From JBGTGG01 sp041746855 (GTDB lineage: Bacteria; Bacteroidota; Bacteroidia; Cytophagales; Cyclobacteriaceae), in NCBI GenBank assembly GCA_041746855.1, contig JBGTGG010000012.1:1-40814 (forward strand): a stretch of DNA of 40,814 nucleotides, in the 5' to 3' direction. Positions 7,425 through 17,000 of this stretch are shown piece after piece. How positions within the stretch are numbered: position 1 is the first letter of the stretch; every line of letters begins with the position of its first letter. The position numbers and the translations under genes are program-made. The notes under the pieces are model-generated. The model saw only the letters and a program-made list of their open reading frames with translations. It searched no databases and had not been told where the DNA came from.

Positions 7425-7838
7425 ATGATAAACAAAAAATACATGGACGAGCTCACCTACGAAATTATCGGGAGCGCTATTGAAGTGCATAAAACGATGG
7501 GCAGAGGTTTGTTGGAAAGTGTATACCATCAATGTTTGAAAGAGGAGTTTTTAAATAGAAAAATAAATTTTTCCACAGAGATGCGGATACCAATTGAGTA
7601 TAAGGGAAAAGTTTTAGATGTGGATTTTCGATGAGATTTTTTCGTTGAGCAGTGTATTGTGGTGGAGTTAAAGGCGGTGCAGGAGATGACAGGAGTGTTT
7701 GAAGCGCAGCTTCTTACCTATATGAAGCTTTTGAAATCCCCTAAGGGGGTACTTATTAATTTCAACTGTTCAAATATATTTAATGAAGGCCAAAAGACTT
7801 TTGTGAATGAGTATTTTAGCACATTGCCTAAGTGCTAA
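7425..7838 (+). pseudogene. GxxExxY protein interrupted by one in-frame TGA
   Basis: The frame from ATG 7425 to TAA 7836-7838 encodes a complete GxxExxY (PD-(D/E)XK-like nuclease fold) protein, except for TGA at 7632-7634. The 69-residue first part has GLLESVY, the family name motif, and ends at VDFR. Reading through the stop continues seamlessly with DFFVEQCIVVELKAV, the expected second half with the catalytic-type E-L-K, and then a normal C-terminus (67 codons). Family members are about 125-140 residues with no gap here, so a single nonsense change is the simplest reading. GxxExxY proteins have no settled function. An alternative is a sequencing error or readthrough. Confidence 0.8.
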
Positions 7839-7922
7839 AAACCTATGTATCTATGCGGTTAAAGAGTTTGATAGTAGGATTTCTTAGGACACGAAACGGA
7901 TCCTCATTTTGATTTTTAAGAA

Positions 7923-9656
7923 TTAATTCAATTCAACTTCCGGGATCTGGAATGTCACCTTCGTTCCTTTTCCTTCTTCAGAGGAAATATTTATTGTGCC
8001 CTGAAGCTTATCGATGGTTTCTTTTACGATATAAAGACCCAGCCCTGAACCTGCGCCATCATCTGTAGCACGGTAAAACATCTGATACACTTTGTCGATG
8101 TGCTCTTTCGAGATTCCACGGCCGTTATCCTCAATGGTCAATTTCGCATAACGATCCTCCACTTTCACATCCACGTTGATTACCGGATCTTTTCCATTTC
8201 GGTAACGGATAGCATTCGAAATAATATTGTTCAAGATCACTTTGATCCGCCAGGAGTCACTTAAGAAAGGCTTGTCCTGTTTTACATTAATGGTTTTCTC
8301 AACTAACTTACCAGTAGAAGTCGCAAAACGCAATTGATCAAAGGTGTCATCAATGATGGATTTAAACAGCACTTCTTCACGCTTCACTTCCAGCCGTGAG
8401 TTTCTGGATTGATCCAAAATTTCCCTGATAAAATTATCTTGCTGTAGGGCGCTGTTATTGATCTTGTCCAGATAAACATCCTTCATTGCAAAATCCTGAT
8501 CCTTTTTGGCAAGGTTTATCAATCCTAATACAGAAGCAATAGGCGCCCGAAGATCATGGGAAACACTGTAGACAAAATTGTCGAGCTCTGTATTTCTTTT
8601 GCTAAGTTCCTTGTTGGTGTTCTGTAACTTCTCTTCTGCCTTTCTTCTTGTTTCAATCTGCTCATTTAGTTCATGCGTTCTTGCCTTCACCATTTCTTCA
8701 AGGTTCTCATTAAACTTGACAAGCTTTTGTTGTACTTCTGCGCGCTCTGTAACTGTTGCCGCAAGTATAATGGTAGAGATGCTCACCATGCCCACGAAAA
8801 TCTGCAACAACAACATAGAACTATATGGTGTAGTCAATACAAATGGCCCCAGGTTTTGTGTGGTAATATAAATGGAGAAAATAGAAGTGATCACTACCGC
8901 AGATATCGCAATGATTAAATCAAAACGAAATGCCAGCCATAGTAAAAATGGAAGAACAAGGAAAGGCAACGCCCGCTCCAGAGTAATACTTAGGTATTCT
9001 ACCCGAAGCAAAAAATAAATCGCCAATGCACCGATAAAGAAAATAGCAATCTCCAAAAGTTTGTCGTTCGTAAATTTAAAATACTGCTTTCTCACCAATG
9101 CAAGTATAAAAGGTGTGAACAGCAGAATGCCCACCACGTTGCCAACCCACCAGGAAAAGCTAACGCGTAAAAACGAACCTTCCGGTATGCCGTTATTGAA
9201 CCATAAACTAAAGGTCCCGATTCCCGAACCGATGATTGCCATGAAGAGCGTTACAAACAAAAAGCGAAAAGCATTTTTAGTTTGCTTAAAGGGGAAAGGA
9301 TCTTTGATCCATACTTTCACTAAATAATTTCCGGCTACCGCTTCCAGCGTACTTCCAATTGCAATGAAACTTGAAATGGAGATAATGGTTTGGGCGGGCA
9401 TCCCCGGACTGTTCCAATAGGCCATCACGTTGGCCACCAAGGCTCCTATCGTGATACCCGGCCAGGAAGATCTTCCTAATAAAATAATCAACGCGAATGC
9501 AATACCGGAGGGTGGCCAGGTGGGTAGTGACTGCGTGCCCTCAAACGCTAAAAAATATCCAAAGCGTGCCGCTATGTAATACACCACGGCTACAAAAATG
9601 ATCTTGAAGTCGAGATTGTACTTAAGTAATGGTTTGAGGTTCATTGAATAATTCAC
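7923..9656 (-). CDS. MASE1-domain sensor histidine kinase
   Basis: A 577-residue membrane histidine kinase. Residues 15-300 hold eight or so hydrophobic helices with the MASE1 pattern (LPTWPPSGIAFAL, FSWWVGNVVGILLFTPF). A coiled-coil linker covers about 305-360. HisKA has the phospho-acceptor H367 in SVSHDLRAP. The HATPase domain has an N box in NNIISNAIRY, a G1 box in EDNGRGIS and a G2 box in GSGLGLYIVK. MASE1 is a sensory input domain with ligand mostly unknown. No response regulator gene lies within the window next to it, so it is an orphan kinase. The gene is alone, with opposite-strand or distant neighbours. A second Met (codon 5) could also be the start. Confidence 0.9.
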   Translation of the reverse strand: MNYSMNLKPLLKYNLDFKIIFVAVVYYIAARFGYFLAFEGTQSLPTWPPSGIAFALIILLGRSSWPGITIGALVANVMAYWNSPGMPAQTIISISSFIAIGSTLEAVAGNYLVKVWIKDPFPFKQTKNAFRFLFVTLFMAIIGSGIGTFSLWFNNGIPEGSFLRVSFSWWVGNVVGILLFTPFILALVRKQYFKFTNDKLLEIAIFFIGALAIYFLLRVEYLSITLERALPFLVLPFLLWLAFRFDLIIAISAVVITSIFSIYITTQNLGPFVLTTPYSSMLLLQIFVGMVSISTIILAATVTERAEVQQKLVKFNENLEEMVKARTHELNEQIETRRKAEEKLQNTNKELSKRNTELDNFVYSVSHDLRAPIASVLGLINLAKKDQDFAMKDVYLDKINNSALQQDNFIREILDQSRNSRLEVKREEVLFKSIIDDTFDQLRFATSTGKLVEKTINVKQDKPFLSDSWRIKVILNNIISNAIRYRNGKDPVINVDVKVEDRYAKLTIEDNGRGISKEHIDKVYQMFYRATDDGAGSGLGLYIVKETIDKLQGTINISSEEGKGTKVTFQIPEVELN

Positions 9657-9881
9657 TCATTATCAAGTAAATATTGAAAGATAAAATCACTTTAGATAAT
9701 TGATGTAAGTTATTTTCATTTTTTATCGATTTTCTGTGGAATGGAGTGGTTGAAAGCACAATAAAGCCGGGCAAGTCAAAAAAATCTAAAATCCAGTCCA
9801 AAACGACCCTTTTTAATGTCTTGTAAAACCCAAAACCCTGAATAATCTCTATATTTCTAAAAATTTCTATCCAAAATCGAC

Positions 9882-11042
9882 ATGGATTTAACCATTTTAT
9901 TCTCTCCTATTGATGAATCTGTTTACCAGACCATAGACTCGCCCACTTCATTTTTTAAAAGCATCCGCATTTTTGGTGAAAAAATGCCAGATTATAAAGG
10001 TGCCCAAATTGCCATTTTCACTGTAAAGGAAGATCGGGGCTCTACGAATCCAACCTCACATCACAATGCCCCCGATGAAATCCGAAAAAAACTTTACCGA
10101 TTGAAAAAGGGTAATGGCACTTATCGGATTGTGGATTTAGGTAACCTGAACCCGGGTATTGACCTGGAGGAAACCTATGTAAGGATTAGCGAAGTCTGTA
10201 GAATTCTTTTGGAAAACAATGTACTCCCGATCATTATAGGTGGAACCCATGATTTGGATTATGGCCAATACACAGGTTATGAAACCATGGATAAATTGGT
10301 GAGCTTTCTAAATGTGGATGCCTTTTTGGATTTAGATGAAAAGAAAGAATCCCCGGCAGAAACAAAGCATATCCACAAGATTTTACTGCACGAGCCGAAT
10401 TACCTCTTCAGTTATACCCACTTAGCGTACCAGAGCTATCTGATTGACCCGCTTTCTGTATCGGTTCTTGAAAAATTATATTTTGAAGCCTTTCGGATTG
10501 GTCAAATGCGCACCAACTTACAGGAGATGGAACCCACGATTCGAAATGCCGATATGATTTCTTTTGATGTGGCCGCCATTCGCTCATCGGATCTTCCGGC
10601 TTCCCGTAATGCACAACCGTTTGGACTTACCGGGGAGGAAGCATGTCAGGTTTGTTGGTATGCGGGGCTCAATGAGAAGTTGAGTTCAATTGGTTTTTAT
10701 GGATACCATCCGGAGTATGATGATAACCATAAAAAAAGTGCTTCCGTTATTGCAACGATGATTTGGTATTTTATTGAAGGATTCTATCATCGTAAAAGTG
10801 AACAGAATTTTAAAAGCAACGACTACTTAAAGTATGTGGTGGCCATGCCTACAGAAACTGAAACCTTGACATTTTATAAAAGCAAGTTCAGTGAAAAGTG
10901 GTGGATGGAAGTTCCCTACCCAAATGGCAAAGAACGGTATGCGCGGAATAGCATCGTGCCGTGCAGCTACTCCGATTATCAAACAGCAACAAAAGGCGAA
11001 GTGCCCGAGCGCTATATCAATACATTGGCAAAATTGATTTAG
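9882..11042 (+). CDS. arginase/agmatinase-family protein with incomplete metal site
   Basis: A 386-residue ureohydrolase-fold protein. The family landmarks are present but altered. GGTHD (H123) corresponds to GGDHS, and residues 146-150 (DAFLD) correspond to DAHxD with His replaced by Phe. SFDVAAIRSSD (D229, A231) corresponds to SxDxDxxD with the second Asp replaced by Ala. Two of the six manganese ligands are therefore missing. Bacteroidota carry a clade of about 380-residue arginase-like proteins, often named formimidoylglutamase or arginase, that look like this. Catalysis on arginine or agmatine is doubtful. It is followed 26 nt later by a lipoprotein gene on the same strand, so the two may be co-transcribed. 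Confidence 0.8.
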   Translation: MDLTILFSPIDESVYQTIDSPTSFFKSIRIFGEKMPDYKGAQIAIFTVKEDRGSTNPTSHHNAPDEIRKKLYRLKKGNGTYRIVDLGNLNPGIDLEETYVRISEVCRILLENNVLPIIIGGTHDLDYGQYTGYETMDKLVSFLNVDAFLDLDEKKESPAETKHIHKILLHEPNYLFSYTHLAYQSYLIDPLSVSVLEKLYFEAFRIGQMRTNLQEMEPTIRNADMISFDVAAIRSSDLPASRNAQPFGLTGEEACQVCWYAGLNEKLSSIGFYGYHPEYDDNHKKSASVIATMIWYFIEGFYHRKSEQNFKSNDYLKYVVAMPTETETLTFYKSKFSEKWWMEVPYPNGKERYARNSIVPCSYSDYQTATKGEVPERYINTLAKLI

Positions 11043-11068
11043 AAAAAATCCGCAAAACAATTAAGAAA

Positions 11069-11827
11069 GTGAAGTACTTCTGTATTATAGTATGCACATC
11101 TGTGATCTTATTTTCTTGTAAAAGAAATGATCCAAATGATCCTCAAAAGATTGTTGATCTGGCAATTGAAAAAGCAGGCGGTTCAAAATTTTTAACCAGT
11201 TCAATTTCATTCAATTTTCGTGATCGTCATTACATCGCAAAGAGAAATCAGGGAATGTATTCTTATCAACGAATTTTTATTGACTCAACAAATATTACCT
11301 ACCACGATTTTCTGAGCAATAATGGATTTGTCCGAAAAATAAATGATGAAGTAACAAGCCTTGCCGACACCACAAGTGCCAAATATGCCCGCTCTACAAA
11401 TTCTGTGATTTATTTTGCGTTGCTTCCGTATGGACTAAACGATGCCGCGGTGAATAAAGAATTTATTGGTGAAACCATCCTTGATGGCCAACCATACCGA
11501 AAAGTTAAAATCACTTTCGGTGAAGAAGGTGGAGGTGAAGACTATGACGACACGTTTATCTATTGGTTCCATAAAGAAAAACATACCGTTGACTATCTAG
11601 CGTACTCTTATCACACCGATGGTGGTGGGGTACGGTTTAGAAAAGCAATAAACCCGCGCTTTGTAAAGGGAATACTTTTTCAGGATTATATTAATTATAA
11701 ACCCGAGGATGAAACTATTTCTGTGGAGGAAATGGAGGCATTGTTCATGGCAAATGAGTTAAAAGAATTAAGTCGGATTGAGCTGAGGAATATCACCGTT
11801 GAGATTGGTGTTCCAACGGATCTATGA
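11069..11827 (+). CDS. DUF6503-type lipoprotein
   Basis: I place the start at GTG 11069, because it gives a compact lipoprotein signal ending in LFSC (lipidated Cys at residue 17) and avoids a long overlap with the upstream gene. The product is 252 residues. The body contains IEKAGG, FRDRHY, LPYGLNDAAVNK, FGEEGGGEDYDDTFIYW and the YLAYSYHTDGGGVRFR block, the pattern of Bacteroidota DUF6503 proteins. These are sometimes mislabelled deoxyribose-phosphate aldolase. It is probably an outer-membrane or periplasmic-facing beta-rich protein of unknown role. Its stop overlaps the 3' end of the convergent Nramp-like gene by 6 nt. Confidence 0.75.
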   Translation: MKYFCIIVCTSVILFSCKRNDPNDPQKIVDLAIEKAGGSKFLTSSISFNFRDRHYIAKRNQGMYSYQRIFIDSTNITYHDFLSNNGFVRKINDEVTSLADTTSAKYARSTNSVIYFALLPYGLNDAAVNKEFIGETILDGQPYRKVKITFGEEGGGEDYDDTFIYWFHKEKHTVDYLAYSYHTDGGGVRFRKAINPRFVKGILFQDYINYKPEDETISVEEMEALFMANELKELSRIELRNITVEIGVPTDL

Positions 11828-13096
11828 ATTCTTTGTGGTTTTGAAAATATTTAGTGAAGCCAACCCAAGTGTTACTACAGTAATTGCTCCGCAATATATT
11901 AGTGAATACCCCCACTCAATTGAAAATCCTGACGTCACGGCCTTTGCTACATTCGTAAGACCCATCATCAATACGCTGCCTAAAATCACGAGGAGCACCA
12001 TATTATAGCTTGCATGGTGGCGAAATTTTTTAGGGATAATTTCCTCACTGTTAACAATAACAATGAGGTAGTATACCAATAGCGGTAATATAAAACCATT
12101 CAATGCTTGCACAAACAAGATCACTGGTATCGGTTTTATTCCGCTAATGCCAAATACAAATCCAACCAGCAATACCGCACCCCATATTAGCGCCAATTTC
12201 TTTTTTCCGTGTACATCAAAAACGGTTTCGCCAATAATAGAAGTTGCAAAAGGAGCCGTAATGGTTGATGAAAATCCTGCAGCAAATAATCCACACGCCA
12301 GCGCCACTGCGCCAATGCTCCCTAAATTATTTTGAAATGCTGCTGCTAAATTTTCAAAAGAAGAAAAATCCCCAACCGATGTGCCTGCAATAAGAATTGC
12401 TGCTGTTATTAGTCCACCAAAAAATACGGAGACCGAAAGCCCGATCCGCATAGAATTTATTTCCTGACCCCTGCTTATTCCTGATCCAACAAAAAGATTG
12501 TAGGGCACAATTGTAGTTCCTACCAGGCCAAGGGTTATCAATTCCGCACCTGATGGAATAACCGGCTTCCAGGTCTTTGAGAGGATCGTACCAAATGTAA
12601 AATCTTGTGAAAGTGCGAGGGCTATAAACGCTATCCCCATCAGCACTACAAAAAACAACATCACACGGGAAATCAATTGATGCTTACCAAACCACAAGAT
12701 GGAAGCAGCAATCAAGACCAATAGTATGGTTAAAATTTTCACATCAACTCCTGTCAGCAGGTTCATCCCTGAAACTGCACCGAGAATATTTCCGGCTTCG
12801 TATGCTGCGCATCCCAGAATTACACTTCCGCCAATAAAAAATTTAAGGAAGCCTCCTTTGCGGGAACCAAACTTGCGTGTTAAAATTTGTCCAAGATTAT
12901 TTCCGCTGGCAATGGTGATGCGCGCTGCAATTTCCTGAAGGATCAAACATGCAATTGACGAGAATACAATCGTCCATAACAAACTGAGGCCATACTTCGA
13001 TCCTGCAGTAACGGCTGTGGTAATGGTGCCCGGGCCAATAAATGCAGCCGAAACAACCGACCAGATGATGATACTACTAAGGCGCTTACTTTTCAA
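11822..13096 (-). CDS. Nramp-like transporter lacking the canonical metal motif
   Basis: A 424-residue integral membrane protein with about 11 hydrophobic helices and the Nramp/SLC11 fold pattern. In TM1, canonical Nramps have DPGN, whose Asp and Asn bind Mn2+ or Fe2+. Here the aligned position is GPGT (G21-T24) in FIGPGTITTAVTAGSKYG. In TM6 the usual MPH segment is replaced by AAGFSSTITAPFATS. The protein therefore belongs to a divergent Nramp-like group, and its substrate is not predicted by standard Mn/Fe rules. It lies 9 nt downstream of yicC on the same strand, which suggests co-transcription. Its 3' end overlaps the convergent lipoprotein gene. Confidence 0.85.
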   Translation of the reverse strand: MKSKRLSSIIIWSVVSAAFIGPGTITTAVTAGSKYGLSLLWTIVFSSIACLILQEIAARITIASGNNLGQILTRKFGSRKGGFLKFFIGGSVILGCAAYEAGNILGAVSGMNLLTGVDVKILTILLVLIAASILWFGKHQLISRVMLFFVVLMGIAFIALALSQDFTFGTILSKTWKPVIPSGAELITLGLVGTTIVPYNLFVGSGISRGQEINSMRIGLSVSVFFGGLITAAILIAGTSVGDFSSFENLAAAFQNNLGSIGAVALACGLFAAGFSSTITAPFATSIIGETVFDVHGKKKLALIWGAVLLVGFVFGISGIKPIPVILFVQALNGFILPLLVYYLIVIVNSEEIIPKKFRHHASYNMVLLVILGSVLMMGLTNVAKAVTSGFSIEWGYSLIYCGAITVVTLGLASLNIFKTTKNS

Positions 13097-13105
13097 AAAG
13101 TTAGT

Positions 13106-13984
13106 TTACAATACGTTGGCGAGTTGTTCTTTTATCTTCTCCAACTCTTCTTTCATCATCACTACATGCTTTTGGATTTCAGCATCATTGGCTTTCGATC
13201 CAATGGTATTGATTTCCCTTCCAATTTCCTGAGAGATAAAACCCAACTTCTTTCCGGATGACCCTGTTGATCCCATTACTTTTGTAAAAAAATCCAGATG
13301 CGTTCCCAACCGTACTTTCTCTTCGCTGATGTCAAGCTTTTCGGCATAAAAAATAATTTCTTGCTCCAATCTATTTTCATCATAACCATCCTCACCAAAA
13401 GAAGATTGGATGTTTCCCTTTAACCTTTCACGGATGCGTTGTATCCTTCCAGGATCTAGTTTTGCAATTTCAGCTAACCCCGATTCAATTACCTGAATGT
13501 ATTCCGCCAGTTTCGACTCCAGTGCTTTGCCTTCCGAAATCCTGAACTCATCACATTTCGCAATGGCTGTTGTAAAAACTTTTTTGACTGCGTTCCATTC
13601 TTCAGAGGTTGCGCCATTTCCACTTTTACTTTGAATTACTTCAGGCGAATTGATCGCCAACGAAAACAGATTATCATATGGTGAAGAAACACTGTCAGCA
13701 AGTTTTTTTAATTCCCTATAATACGCTGTAAACAATACTTCATTGTAAGATTGTTTGGGCTCTTGTTGTCCTATGCGTACATAATCGATCGAAACAGAGA
13801 CCTTGCCACGTTCGAGTTGCTCACTTAAATAATTTCGGATTTCTATTTCCTTGTCTGAAAAATTTCTCGGAAGCCGTAGGCCGATGTCCAGAAATTTAGA
13901 ATTCAAGGTTTTTACTTCAACAGTTATTTGTACTTGTCCGTCATCATAGACAGACTGTCCAAACCCAGTCATGGATTTAATCAT
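13106..13984 (-). CDS. yicC: YicC/YloC-family endoribonuclease
   Basis: A 292-residue YicC-family protein. The N-terminus IKSMTGFG, the early block EVKTLNSKFLDIGLRLP and the C-terminal IGREINTIGSKANDAEIQKHVV followed by KEELEKIKEQ are diagnostic. YicC proteins are oligomeric endoribonucleases implicated in small-RNA and stress control in E. coli and B. subtilis. The length is standard. In many genomes yicC is next to gmk; here it lies 46 nt downstream of the large PD40/barrel gene and 9 nt upstream of the Nramp-like gene on the same strand. gmk is not in the window. Confidence 0.92.
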   Translation of the reverse strand: MIKSMTGFGQSVYDDGQVQITVEVKTLNSKFLDIGLRLPRNFSDKEIEIRNYLSEQLERGKVSVSIDYVRIGQQEPKQSYNEVLFTAYYRELKKLADSVSSPYDNLFSLAINSPEVIQSKSGNGATSEEWNAVKKVFTTAIAKCDEFRISEGKALESKLAEYIQVIESGLAEIAKLDPGRIQRIRERLKGNIQSSFGEDGYDENRLEQEIIFYAEKLDISEEKVRLGTHLDFFTKVMGSTGSSGKKLGFISQEIGREINTIGSKANDAEIQKHVVMMKEELEKIKEQLANVL

Positions 13985-14030
13985 GTAGAATTATTTAGTG
14001 GATGCTAAGATAATGAAAGATACTAACTGA

Positions 14031-17000
14031 TTAGAAATCAAAGCCCAGCGTAAACATGAAACGTGGATCCTGAACTTCGAAGTTTTCAACCGGCCATGCT
14101 AAATCGAACTTCATGTAATACCCTAACATAACCGTACGTAGTCCAACACCATAACTATATAACCACGGGTTAAGATAATTATTGATCTGAGCAGTGAATG
14201 GGTTTTGTTCAATTACATTATAGCTTACACTGGTTCCATCCGTAAAGGGAGGTTTTCCGGACCAACTGGTGCCAATATCATAAAACCCAATGATTTGCAT
14301 GTTCCGGAAAAAATTGGAGGTAATGGGTTCATTGGTCAAGGCGCGTATTAGCGGCAAGCGTAGCTCTGCGTTCAGCAACAAAACATTGTTGCCAAACAAA
14401 GTGGCATAATCAAATCCGCGTAAATTAGTTGCGAACTCTGCAAACAACAGATCCTGATTATTAGGATTCGCATCCGGGCCGACCGGGTTCCGCTGTCCTG
14501 TGCTGGTTGCACCTGTTTCAATTGTTTGGTTAAAAAGCCAATTGTCCATTCCGCCCAACAAAAAGAGTTTGGGGGAATTGCCAAAGAATGACCCGGCATA
14601 ACCACGTACTGCAAATACAATCTCTTTATAAATTTTTTGATAGTGGCGTAGATCAATAAATGCTTTGGAGAAACTATTGTTTGAATTGTTAAGTCCATAA
14701 TGGTGGACAAGACCTATTTTACCACGCGTACCTTCAATTGCGTTGAGGCCGGTATAAACAGAATTGTCATAAACCAATTCTGCGTTGAAGCCGGTATAAT
14801 AATCAACTTTTGGTATGTCGGATGGCGGTGTAATCGGATAGTTGGCTGATCCATAGCTGGATGATCTTGCCATTTCAAAGAACGGACGGAGCATCACCCG
14901 GATACGGTCATTCAACGGCATCGATGCACCCACTTCAAATTTATTCAACACAAACTGGTATTCGGTCAACTCATCCTTATCGGCAATATTCGGATTATAG
15001 AAAGCTTTACGCACCGATCTTCGATCAAAGCGGACACTAAAATCAATATATGCCGGGAGGTATTGAATCTCCGCATACACGTCCCCATTCCTTAAATCCA
15101 GGGTGGTCATTAACCCTCCATAGAAACGGTAATTCTCCAACATATCGTTCATTTGGGTTTCCAATGAAATTCCAAAACCCCGAAGCGGATCCACTACAAA
15201 GGAGGTAATTAAAGAATTGGAACTGAACTTAGGTTCATACGGAAAGGGTCCCAGTATTTTGCTTTTTTCCCGTGCCTTCATGTAGCGGGTCAGAAAAGAT
15301 TCTTGCGCACGGGGCGCTTCCACTTCATCTTCAAAAACATAATCATCGGTATTTACCTGTTGCTTCTTTTCAGTCAACTCTTTGATGTTCACAGTAGCGG
15401 TAGAATCAATTGGCTGGAGTTCCGTATTGGGTGTGGCCAATGAATCAACAGGAACAACTACTGTGTCTCTTTCAACTTCCTTTGACTCCTTTAATCGTGA
15501 ATTGAGCAAATCCTTTATGCTCATGCTTTTCTCTTCCTCTTTCTTTCTACGCTCACGGATTATGCGTACTTGCTGCAATTCTTTTCTTCGGGTGGCCGGG
15601 GTGAATATCTGCCGGTTGGTACTGAAATTTGGGTTCAGGTAGATATGTTCCTCCATATCTTTATTGGCAACAAGCGCCAGGGTATAGCCCACCATATCAA
15701 AGCGTTTTATGCTTGTTGAATAGTTTGTAAGTTGAGAGTAGATACCTGTATTCAAATTGTATTTGAACAAATTGACAATGCCCCGCTGATCACTTAGATA
15801 GATATAATTATAGTTGTCAATGGCCAACGGGGAAAAATCTTTGCTTAGCGTATTTGTAATTCTTGTAACCACATTTTTCGTGGTGTCCAAATCATAAACA
15901 AATAGGTTATAATTACTGGAAAGCTGACCTACCTTTGTGTTGTCCTTCAAATTCAAAGTATCAGAAATACGATTCGAACTAAACACAATCCGGTTGGTTC
16001 CCGGAATGAAGCTTGGATCAAGGTCATCAAATACATCATTGGTAATTCGACTTACGCGTTCCCTTCTCGTGGAAATCAAAAACAAATCATTTTGCCCTTC
16101 AAAATCCCCACTCAAAATCCCCAGCCTGCCATTTGCTGAAAAAGATAAACTGCGCACATTGCTAAACCGATCAAGCTGACGGGGTAGTTTTGTTTTTGTA
16201 CTGAGATCGTATAACCAAAAAACAAACTTCCCTTGCTTTACGGCTATTACCCCCAAGGTTGTTGCATCCGACCAGGCGATCAATGGAACTGAATAATCCA
16301 CACGTTGATCAATTACTTTGGACCCGCCTGAAAGAATTACTTTTTCTTTTCCGGTTTCCAACGAACGCACTTTGACAATGTACCGCCCACGATCATTTTG
16401 TGAATATGCGAGATAACGTCCATCCGGACTTAATTTTATTGCGGTGATGGCGGTTGATTTATTTAAAGAAGGTGTTAACTGAGCCGAGTCAGAAGGGGTA
16501 ACATAGGATTGATAAACCTGTTCGCTGATATCAGAATAATATTTTCGCCAGTCTGACATCAACGTTTTGAAGCTTATGCCCAATGTGATCATTACACTTT
16601 TCTCTTCATTTCGTGTTACGCGGGTGTAGTTTAAGATATTTGAAACTGAGCTTTTGCCGTATTTTTCCGCGATGTAATTCCAAACTGATTGCCCTGCAAG
16701 CGCGGCATCATGGCCGGTGAGCCGGGAAATATTTTTGCTTTTCCGCGTGCGCATCAACTCGCGCACGAAATCATCCATTTCACCGTCCCATCCATTGGCA
16801 ACATACAAAGCTGCTCCATCCACAAACCAATCGGGCAAGTTCAACAACAGGGAGTTTTGAAAAACATCTTTCAGACTTCCACCGTACATCATCTCATTCA
16901 CCATCAGGCCCGATATTTTTACCAACAATTCTTCTTTGAATTCTTGTCCGGTACCGACATAAGCTACTTCAACATACGGCTTTATAAATTCCGTTTCCCC

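Noticed and set aside
7632..7634. TGA as selenocysteine or programmed readthrough
   Set aside because: No selenocysteine element is visible next to it and the family is not a known selenoprotein; a nonsense mutation is simpler.
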